A program made the position numbers and the translations under genes. From Anoplolepis gracilipes (taxonomy: Eukaryota; Arthropoda; Insecta; Hymenoptera; Formicidae), in contig NC_132983.1 in assembly GCF_047496725.1 (NCBI RefSeq), forward strand, positions 4,193,501 through 4,257,500: a stretch of DNA of 64,000 nt, written 5' to 3'. The notes below the pieces were generated by a model. That model had not been told where the DNA came from and did no database searches. It saw nothing but the letters and a program-made list of their open reading frames with translations. Shown here one piece after another: positions 12,646 through 23,100 of this stretch. The number at the start of each line of letters is the position of its first letter. The first letter of the stretch is position 1.

Positions 12646-13262
12646 TTAATAATATATATGTAAAATATTAAATTCCTTTTTTATTAAATTATGCATGACT
12701 TAATAATTCTTTTTTTTTAAGATTAATATGATTATTATAAATACTCAAAACTACCTTGCCCCAAAAATTTTATTTCCATCGTCAATACCAAATTTACTGC
12801 TTCGATAATAAATAGATGTCATCGAAAGGTCTAAATCATCGCACATATAGATCTTTAATTTTGCCCCATGTTTATCCATATCTTTCGCGGTGAATACGAA
12901 TACTTAATTAGAATTTATGTCGTAATCCACCGGTTGCTGTATAATCATAGCTCGCTATCTGAGAAATTACTTTTCAGAAAGGAGTGATTCTCTTCTTACT
13001 CTATGAATGACACAGAAAAATTCTTATAAATTATCTCAATATATATATATTTATATCTATTAATATTAAATAATATATACATAAAATATTAAATCCCTTT
13101 TTTATTAAATTATGCATGACTTAATAATTCTTTTTTTTTTAAGATTAATATAATTATTATAAATACTCAAAACTATCTTGCCCCAAAAATTTTATTTCCA
13201 TCGTCAGTACCAAATTTACTGCTTCGACAATCAATAGATGTCATCGAAAAGTCAAAATCGTC
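12402..13262. repeat. Tandem duplication, 439-bp offset, two copies
   Basis: Copy one (about 12402-12840) and copy two (about 12841-13262) share the order of motifs GATCTTTAATTTTGCCCC, the CCGGTTGCTGT segment, GCTCGCTATCTGAGAAATTA and the TTGCCCCAAAAATTTTATTT segment, with scattered substitutions. Copy one contains a long pure (TA)n run at 12597-12639; copy two has only a short degenerate version. Substitutions such as CGCGATG to CGCGGTG show the duplication is not brand new. No protein frame is conserved between the copies, so this looks like duplicated non-coding, possibly regulatory, DNA. Confidence 0.92.
12597..12639. repeat. (TA)n microsatellite inside copy one
   Basis: A pure 43-nt TA run. 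The matching position in the second copy (about 13040) holds only a few TA units mixed with other bases, so the run expanded or decayed after the duplication. Confidence 0.95.
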
Positions 13263-13860
13263 TCATCCACGTACCACGTACCTCTTACACGTGGAAACCT
13301 TGACCGCCGTGACGGGACGCGATCGCACGGGACGGAAAAGGCACGCACGTACGTACGCACGCACTTTCGTTCGCTCCCGACGGACGGAGAAGAACGGTTC
13401 ATCAGCTCTCGCATGTCTCCTGGCCGCGAGGAGGAACGGATAGATTTACACGAGGTCGCCGCGCCGAGGTTACACATTTACTTAGACACACCTCGTGGTT
13501 CATTCACCAGCGGCGGCACGACGGCACGGATGATAGCGTGCCGTTGCAGGCGTTGCTATCCGTGTGTCGGTTAGGTCAGGTTTTTAACGGTCACGTGATC
13601 ACGTCATCGTGCGTGCACCATCCCGCGCGGAATGGTCCACGCGAAGCTACACCGTCGAATGTCACGAAGACGTCGCGCCATTCGTTCCATTCGCTTCCGT
13701 TTAGATCTATTTTTTGTCTTCGTCTTTTGCGTCCTTCGCTCTGCCTCCGCGATGCCGTCTGTATCAGAGCGTTAGTCAAGTGCGGACGTCCTTTTCCTGG
13801 GAAAAAAAAAAAAACCATTCGATTATTACAATCGCTGGATGATGCAATCGCGTGTTAAAG
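13263..13860. promoter_or_regulatory. CpG-rich island with clustered CACGT motifs
   Basis: A GC- and CpG-rich block of about 600 bp begins directly after the 439-bp duplication. It opens with two abutting CACGTAC motifs (13268-13274, 13275-13281) and a CACGTG E-box (13288-13293), then has repeated ACGTACGC/CACGCAC motifs near 13345-13365 and a GGTCACGTGATCACG segment near 13590. These are cores bound by bHLH and bHLH-PAS dimers. Overlapping open frames on both strands (for example 13538-13858 plus) are typical of GC-rich non-coding DNA. An enhancer or a distal promoter is plausible; no TATA/initiator pair stands out. Confidence 0.35.
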
Positions 13861-16373
13861 TTGGATTGAAATCGGCGAGATCAGAAACGCGTCGAATTTT
13901 TTTGTCTGTTTGAGTTTGATTCAATCGGAACTTCCACTTTTAATTAGGCGTAATATGTATTATATAACGGGAAAGAAACGTAGCTTATAATATGAATGGC
14001 AGCGTTTAAGTATATAACCGATATCTTCCTTTCTCTCTGTGACACATTACGCTCTGTTGGAAATCACTCAAGGTGAGCAGGTGCTCTCACTTTCGACTGC
14101 AAATGCAGGAAGGGCATCGTTTTAACGATCGATCATTAATTTCAGTCTTAAAAGTGGTAACGATCGAGTGCCGATAATAACAATGGATTAAAAGCATCCA
14201 GTTGCTGGGCTTAATTACAGAAATGTTTTTTGGCTATCTCTGTTGACTGAATTGTATTATTCGCTAATTTTAATTCAATCTGATCACAATATGAAGCATA
14301 TCGTTAAATGAAATTTGAGACGCAAAATAATGCTAGATTATCGCTTAAAATTAAATAATTACTATGATAATTAGTTAGAAAGAAGACTAAAATTATTGTA
14401 TTATTTAAAAGTGATGTAAATTATTTTTAATCGTCTATTTTATGTGTGATTTAAGTTATCTTGATTAAATATTTTTTGTTAAAAAGAATAAAAAAATTTA
14501 ATTAAAGAAGAAATATCACAAAGTTTTTATTCAAATTAGAAAAAACCTTGTTTTTTGTGTGGCAGTACTACAGTGTTTTTACATGAGATGTCAGAAATAT
14601 CAAATCTTCTTAACATAATTTATCACTTTTATTTAGCAATTTACCTATGAGATGCAACATTAATTTAAATAGAAATTTAATTGTATTGGAAAAAGAATCG
14701 GCATTTTTCTAAAGGCCAATTCTGTGATACCGTCCTATCCGATTACTTCGCGCACGGCTCGAGATTGCCGGACCAAAAACTCGACATAAAAACGGGATCT
14801 CATTACCGGTGTATTCGTTTAACATCCGGCATTAAGTAAATTAAACAAATAAAGAATATTCTCCATACCGTACCTCGGGTATTCGAGAATTCGTTCGGAG
14901 ATGAGTGCACACTCATTCCGAGTCGTCCTTCGTAATCGGCCGGCTCAACGATTTCGCGCGGATGTCAAATATTATAAATAATCTCGTTGAAATACGAAAC
15001 GGCCGGTATTACCGTTAAGGTAGCAGCCGCGTGTCCCGATAATCGAGAAATTAGTCGTCGCACCTGCTCGATGCTACTCGGTATAGTGGGGCAGATACGC
15101 GAAGGAGCCAGTAAGATGAAATTACGATGTGAGCCTGCACCTTCGACTTTTGGGAGAGTAATTTAGATATGAGAGAGAAAGAGAGCGAACGGAGAAAGTA
15201 CGGGAAGGTGCCGTATGGTCCCACCAACGAAGGGGGAAGAAGACGTGCGAGCAAACGACTCTTGTTCTCGATAATCAAACATGCAATTATTCGACCACCA
15301 TGCGATCGAAATATGGCTCGACACGAGTATTTTTAAACTCGCCGATGTTTATGCTGTCACGTCGGCTTGATCGTCGCGATTGCCTTTGAAATAACAACGT
15401 TTTTTATTGTTAGCACAGGATAAAAAAAGAATATGTACTATATATCGGAGCTTATCCACTCTAAATTCTACATAAAAATGAGATGTAAAAGATTAATTGT
15501 TAGAATTTTACAATTAGAAAAAAACCTATCATGAATAATACGAAGATTATTAATTTTTATTAATTGGAGACTGTCTTTTGAATTATTATTAAAAATATAA
15601 AAAAAATATTTAAAAAAATGTTATATGAGTTTATAAAATGAAGCTTATGTAATATTTTATAAACGACTTAATTTTGACGTTTTAGATTCTCCAAAAGTTG
15701 TTGAAACAATTGTCACAGAATATTCCATTGAATTTTCGCCATCATATGAACACTTAAATACTTTTAAACCTAAGTCCAATTTTGTGTTTAAATTTAAAGG
15801 AACCTATTAGAGCTAAGTGCAATAAAGAACGTTTACTTTTTAATATTTAATTTAAGAAGATATCAAAATATAATTCTTGACAAGGAAATAATTTTAAACT
15901 TAAATCTCTCTTATCTAACTTATTATATTTTATATGAATTTAAATTTTCATTTTGAATAAGAGCTTCCAAAGTTTTTTCAATTGAAATGTTAAAAGAGAG
16001 ATACGTAGGATTTAGTTTACATTTATTGCGCGCATCAAAGTTTTCCTTATCATTACCTCTTTCAATCTTGCGAAATAACCCTTTTAATCGGCAACATTTC
16101 TCGGTCTTCTATTAAACCAATCCAAGTTAGATACAAGTTACGTTAGCGGATCTTAATCCTAATGTGACGTCCGGTACATCCCACAAACGTAAAATACGGA
16201 ATATATCAATCGTATAACAGCAGTCTTGCGCGATGCCAGTGAACTATTGGATTATTCGAAGCATATGAGTGTGGAAGAGCCGCGGTTAGCAGGCATCAGT
16301 CTGAGTTTGTTGGATTCAGGATCAGAATAATCTCGTTTGCCATCCCCCCAATCTGCTCTATTCACGCTCTAAC
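13861..16373. other. Non-coding DNA, no gene recognised
   Basis: AT-rich with a GC-richer patch at about 14730-15290. I recognise no protein, RNA or complete mobile element. A 45-codon open segment at 16193-16330 has a balanced, protein-like composition and is listed as a finding because it is short and has no clear splice partners. Confidence 0.5.
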
Positions 16374-16754
16374 CAGGAATGGGTAAACCACACCCAAACA
16401 AAGTCGCGAATACTTTGATATGAAATACTTTGATTACTGATTGAGACATACTCTGATATGTAAAAGTATATATTTTCAAAAAAATTACGATAAATTATTG
16501 TTAATAAGGAACGGAGCGACTCTGCGATCTCATTTATAACGTATATTAGATATGGAAAAGAATAGAACTTTGCGTGATAAAAATAAAATTATGATCTAGA
16601 TGATATATAGATATTTCTGCATACTTTGCACTTTATGTGGAAAACATTTAAGATATCAATTAAAATACTTTGCTTATTTAATTCAGTATTTTATTTGATT
16701 AAAAATTGTATTACGTTTTTGGTGAATATTTTAGCTGAATATTGAGCATCCCTG
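16374..16754. mobile_element. Possible hAT-like MITE with weak terminal repeats
   Basis: The left edge reads CCAGGAATGGGTAAAC. The right edge, in reverse complement, reads CCAGGGATGCTCAA. Both fit the loose CAGGGATGNNNAA pattern at the ends of many hAT-family transposons. The interior of about 350 bp is AT-rich, has repeated ATACTTTGAT-like motifs near the left end and no transposase frame, as expected for a non-autonomous MITE. The expected 8-bp target-site duplication is not evident (GCTCTAAC on the left, GTATCATT on the right), which weakens the call. It could be chance similarity. Confidence 0.28.
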
Positions 16755-19754
16755 GTATCATTTGAAGCGTATGATCTAATTAGTTTGCTCTAGGGTGACT
16801 CTAAGTTGCCCCCAGCGAGCCACAATCCTCTCGTTTTTCGAGTAGGGATGAACTTAACCGTGAGAGTAATGATATTTTAAAGTTTGACAAATCGTCAAAG
16901 AAAGCCTAAAAAAATCTCGTTCAAAGTAATGTATTTCGATAATAGATACTAATGTTATATATAAAACATGCTCTATATATATTAATCATAATATTTAATG
17001 CTTAATAATTAAATATTCTAAAATATATTCAAGGATTAATTAAATTATAAATTAATTATTTTCAAATATTTAAACAGACAAAAATAAAATAGCAATCTTA
17101 ATAAATAATTAATATGCAATTTATAGGTAAATTCATAAAAAGAAAGATCTCTTTTATACGTTTTATACTTGAAGACAATACTTCATATATTTAGTTTGTG
17201 TCCATTACACGTAATGTACAATATATATAAAATAATTATTTATAATTATTAATATATCGATAAATGACGTGACGTTTACTTTGAGATAAATCAATAATTT
17301 AAAAGGAAAGATTATCGCGCCACCATTTAGCTTCTTTTTTTCAGAAATATTTTAAGCTGCTCGATTGCTCGCCACCGCATTGCTTGCTCGAATTCACATT
17401 AATCGGATCTTTTTATGTCTCGTAAACGGACGAAAAACGATACCGTTCACGAATCCGAATCCCGACTTGGCGAGAGTAAAACGGGGAATCAGAAGCTATT
17501 GTGAAAACTCATGCAGCCGTATACGTTTGAAGGAGTTCTTATCTCTCTAGGGAGATTATGTTACACCCTTAACTGGTTCACGTTTCAATCAATGCACCTG
17601 CCGCGTACAAAAGCTCCTGAAGCGCGCACTTTTTCTGCAGTTTATTCGTGTCCTTGCTCTGACGAGGAGGACTCTTGTTTCTTGTATCGCAAAGTCGCTA
17701 AGTTGCTCGAGCATGTCGACGTGCGCTAGCTTGTTTTTTCTTTTTTCATACGGTGCCGAAATTTGCCCCATACCATTGTATAGTATATCGTCTGTCATCA
17801 TCTCATCCATCCTCAGGAAAGATCAGGTAACATTCATCTCAGTACTTTTGGAATTTTTAAATTTTAAAATTCTTTGTTTGAAAAAGTTAGTATTTGGTAT
17901 TTAAATGAATATTAACACATATATACATATATCTTATTGGTAGTAGTAAATGTTCATAATGCGACAAAAAAATTTATTAATCATGGAATGATTAAGTCTG
18001 ATTAAAAAATATAAAAAAAATAATTTAACAACAAACGTGCAATTTATATGGAACATGTATTCATAATTAAAAATCAGCTCATTCTTCAATGATACTACTT
18101 TGAGAACTCCATGAATCGTGAGCGAGTTCAGCGGTTAGAAATAGTTGGCGATTATCGGTGATACATATAGGATCAAATGTCATGATGTCTCCGATTGCTC
18201 TGCCAGACATTTTCTAAGAATGGATCAGAAAATTCTACCTTACTGTGTCAAGCGACAAGTGCGAGGCTATTCCAAATATTTGACTGATTAATCGACTAAT
18301 CATAAATCTTGTTAAAAAGTATAAAATTATTTGAAAAATTTTTAATAATTATAAAAAATTGATCTAATAATAAATATACAATTTACGGAGCACGTATTCA
18401 TAATTGAAAATGAGTTTATTTTTTCATTTGATTTATTCTTTTCAAACTCATCACCGTTGCTAACGATCTGAGTTACCGTCACGTAATGTATTCTTTTTTT
18501 TTTTTTTATATATATATAAATTTGGAAGTTTGAGTATATTTCAAAATCGTAAAAGAAAATACATAAATAATTATTATTTTGTAATAATATTTGTAATTTA
18601 AAAGAATACACCAAATATTTTTTCCTTTCTGTATTGCTACTTGATGTGACTATTAGATGAAGTCATAAGAATGACGCAATTTTTTTTCTAAAAAATATAT
18701 ATTATTGGCACAGATATTTTTTAAATAAAAAAAAAAAAAAAAAAGAAAGAAAAGTATGCGAAAGCTAGATAGAAATATTTATTTCGAATTTTATTACGAA
18801 GCACGTTCCAACACCGCGGCTCTTTAAAAGAACAAAGACACGTTTCTCCATGTGTGAATGAACTCGGACAGCAGAAAAACAACGGTAGGGACACAATTAG
18901 AGGTGGCAATAACAGCGAAGTAGCTAGACGTCTCTCCTACGTTATCTGTTCCCGTGTCCCGAACGAAAGTGTGAACACGGTGGCGCGTTTAAGGCGTGAA
19001 CTGCGGACTGCAAATTTTGTGTCCGATTGGTTTCTGGAGAGGGTAAAAGCGAGAGAAAGGCTTGGAGGCCACGATACGAAGAGAGATAGACAGGAGAAGA
19101 AAAAAGGAATCGGCGAGAAGATGCGTTCTTCCTCGGTGTCTTTCTCTGGCGAACGCTCGCTCGCTCCGGGATCGAATCGAGGAGGAGGATACAAGGTCCT
19201 GGTATGCGGTGATATCGGCTCATTACCATGCCCGCGTGCAGAGAGCAGGGCGCGCGACTTGCATCCATTAGGATAATTGCACCTCTAAGTCTCTCCGAAA
19301 CGTTTTCTTACCTCCTTTCGCTGATTGCTTTACGCGCACGTAGCAGTTAGCGCGATGATAATTCATCGATTGGCGCCGGTTCGGTTAGCTCCCTTCTCGC
19401 TTATCACTGCCGATTGCGTCTCCTCGTTTTCCTCGATCGCACAGACACGATATAAGGACACGTCGAGGATCCGCAGGTGGAACGTCGGGTAAATATTTTT
19501 CTTTCATGTGTGCTACACACGTTTAATATGAAAATAATTATAAGAAAAATTTTAGGCAAGAAATCTTTTCAAAGAACATGCTTTAAGTTTATGGTACATA
19601 CATATATTCTTGGAAAAAGAAAAAAGCTGTCATCACTTATTGTTAGGTAACATATTAATAAACATTAATAAATGAAAAATAAAAAAATAAAATAGAAAAA
19701 AACTATATATTTCATAGATTCTTTCATTTATATAATTTTAAAGAGATTTGATAT
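16755..19754. other. Non-coding DNA with GC-rich block at 18.85-19.48 kb
   Basis: No gene recognised. A 72-codon plus frame at 17511-17729 has an even residue composition but matches no family I know. Two weakly similar AT-rich segments (about 18000-18095 and 18330-18425) share a phrase ending in TATTCATAATT and may be an old duplication. The block at about 18850-19480 is CpG-rich with overlapping frames on both strands; I interpret it as a possible regulatory island. Confidence 0.45.
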
Positions 19755-20169
19755 ATATATATCGATGTATATATTTTTATTTATCTCCTTTTTCCGGTAA
19801 CTAAATATTTTTAAATTATCGGGAAATGTCATTGATATTATAGTCATCGTTCAGTAACGTTGACCGAGATATCGAAATATTGCATGCGCAGCGTATCCCT
19901 TAAAATACATTTTTGGTGCAGTCGACTCTGGTACAACATCCGGCATCGGACGATAAATTTCGATATATATATATATATATATTTTATTTATCTTCTCTTT
20001 CCGGTAACTATATATTTTTAAATTATCGGGAAATGTCATTGACATTATAGTCATCGTTCAGTAACGTTGACCAAGGTATCGAAATATTGCGTGCGCAGCG
20101 TATCTCTTAAAATGCATTTTTGGTGCAGCCGACTCTGGTACGACATCCGGCATCGGACGATAAATTTCG
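19755..20169. repeat. Tandem duplication, 207-bp offset, two copies
   Basis: Copy one (about 19755-19962) and copy two (about 19963-20169) share TTCCGGTAACTA, ATTATCGGGAAATGTCATTGA, CATCGTTCAGTAACGTTGACC and CGGCATCGGACGATAAATTTCG in the same order and orientation, each preceded by a TA-rich stretch. A few substitutions separate them, including ATTGCATGCGCAG in copy one versus ATTGCGTGCGCAG in copy two. The minus strand stays open through much of both copies, giving similar 66-67-residue frames; this follows from the repeat and is not evidence of a gene. Confidence 0.9.
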
Positions 20170-23100
20170 CAGTGAGGCCGGCCAACTTTTCCGTATCGGG
20201 ATAAAGGAAGACCGGGGAAGAGGGGGGGGGGGAGAAGACGTACGGGGGAACATGACATGGCGCAGAAACGATTCCATTAGATAATTAATTTCGACCTTAA
20301 TGAGCCCGCGGGGACACGTATGTTAATGCGGCGCGTAGGATATTTACATCTGCGGTAGAGAGTCCACGAACGCACCACTTTCGATCGTTGTTTACGTATA
20401 CCTACGCATCGCGGACAAAAAGAGCCAACCAACGTGATCCGAAATGTATCTCACTCGCGCCTTGACACCTGCGAATTCCAGTCGGCGCGAGACAAGCGTC
20501 TTTCTTATTTATTCGAGTTTTTCTGCCGGCAAAGGATGTACGTTGTGTCGTCGATCGGTCGGAAATTAATTAAATGTAATTACGCGTCCTATACTTTTTT
20601 TTTTTTTTTTTTTTTTGCAAACTGCACGTTTTGCTTAGCATTCATTAAAGCAGGTTTACTATTGCAATAAATCTATAAATATTATTTAATTATTTTTTTA
20701 TATATTGCATCAATAATAAGTGTCACTTAATTAAGACGTTTAAGAAAAATAAAAAACAAAAAAATTTATACGACTCATATAACAAAATAAAAAAAGAATC
20801 TGATTATATTAATGTAGGTCTAGAAATTGTTGAAAAAACAAAATTAAAGGAGGAACAAGAGAGGAAGTTAGATGAGAGACGAGAGAAGGCTTGGAGCCAC
20901 TAATCTTTTGGCGGTGAAAGGCCATCAAAAAAAGGGGCCAACATTCGATAAATGGATTTGAGATTGTTCTTTTTTCGTTTCTCTGCGGATCAGCAGCGAT
21001 TTGCTTTTTGTTCTTTACGTCGGAATCTGCGTTCGGCTGTGCTTGTATGATGTCACACGAATTCAGTAGCCAAATCATACTATATGTATTAAAGAATCAC
21101 CGAATTGATTAAGAACGTTTCGACGATCTTTTCATTATCTTATATAGCAGGGACAGAAAAACACGAAATACAGAATCGCATGTATAAAAAATAATATATT
21201 TTGATAAGTGAATTTAATCTTTAGTCCATTTTATTTATTGTCTTTTCATAACATGAATTTTAATCTAATTCTTATAAAAATATAATTGAATTTAAAATTA
21301 TAAATCTTGTAAATGCAAACAATTTCTGCATCTTCCAATACTTTATATAAATTTTATATAAAAACGTACAATAAAAAGTACAATTTTCTAAATCAACAAT
21401 GTTTTTAAATCTAATTCTAACAATAAATATATAATTTTTTGCTTAACAAATGTAACTTTTTTTAAGTATAAAATTCGATGCTTTTAGACTATCAAAGGTA
21501 TTAAATTAAAAACTTTTTATGAATTATTAAATTAAATTAAAAATCTGCAAACTTTGAGTCTTCGTTGGAGATATATACACGTGTTTTGTAACCTAATTAA
21601 CTCCATGCGATGATGAATTACTTAATTAATAGAAAGTAACGTTTATTTGTGCAATATGATAATACTATTACTGGCTAACCAGATCAGATCGGCTGATAAT
21701 TAATTAAACGAATGTCATATTTACATTTGCCATTGCTCGGCTATCATTAATGGTACTTAGCGAGAGCACGGTTAGTAATTACGTCGATATAGAGTCACTA
21801 TTTGTAATTCAATAAGCAAAAGGTGGGTAATGCGCGCTCAGTAGTGACATGAACCGGTTTGCGTGGATTCACCCAATTCTACTTCTCTCATATGTACGAG
21901 TAAATGAGTCCCGTGCTAATCGCTACGTGTGATTTAATGTATAACCATATCTCATCCAATGCATAAATCGCACAGATTCAAACATACCAAGAAACAAACA
22001 AACTGGTCAATGGTCACTTGTTTGATTACATTTCCTGTTTATAAAGTATGTAATTATGCATGATTAATCCTTTATTAATGAATTTAATATATTTCGCAAA
22101 AAAGCAATACATTGCGAAAATAAATTATTCGAGTAATCTCTCACAAACGCTTTTCCCTGTCAAAAAAAAAAAACTTGATCAAAAAATTATATAATTAAAA
22201 TTGTAAAGAATATAGGTAGAGATTGAGCATCAGATAAATCTCATTTAATAAAAAATTAATATTTATGGGAACGATCCTTAAGACAGAGTCCATGACACGC
22301 GCAAATTTCTCAGCCCTCGCGCGCGTCGCTCTATATGTAAGTGATTTAATAATTATCGAGCGCGCGCCGGTGCACGAATTAATGCCGCGTCCGCGACCGG
22401 CCGATACATTATTTTAATGAAACATGAACACGTGTATATAAATCACACCTTGCCATTCCTTTTTTCTACGGCGTCCTTAATGGCGGCGCGCGCGTCCCGC
22501 CTGGTTCACGGTGGCCGACCGCGGGCCGAGGACTAAATTAAATGAACATCTAAATCGTCTCGAACGTGGCCTCTACAAATCTTTCGACTGCCGAAAAACC
22601 CGACGGGTGCAGAGCTCTGCTCCTTCTTTCTCTTTCTCTCTCTCTCTCTCTCTCTAGACAGAACTCACGGACAGCTACTAGCGGTTCGCGCGCAAACGCG
22701 CTGCCATAAATTCTCCTCTGGCCGGATTCGAAATTCGGTATATCGTCGTGCGATCACGCGAAAGAAAGAGAAAGAAAGATATTGCAGAAGGAGAGGAGAG
22801 AAACCTATCAGAACGGAATCACCTATGCAATGCTGCAACTCGGCAACTGTGCCGTTTATTTTCAATTGAATTGCTAAAAGAACATAAATCATACAGTCTT
22901 TCTTTCAGTTATTCAATAATATATCACGAATTATTATAAAAAATATATTTTTAAATTTTTAGTTGCTGATTTCTATTAATTTTTTTCGCGTAAACGACTT
23001 TTTTAATATCAATTTTGGCGTTTATTTAAATTATTTAAATTTGTAAACATATCCTTTTAAAAATATCTTTTTCTCTTTAAAAAGAATAAATTATTTTTCA

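Noticed and set aside
13560..13580. GGTTAGGTCAGG as an interstitial TTAGG telomeric repeat
   Set aside because: Only one TTAGG unit is present, with no tandem repetition.
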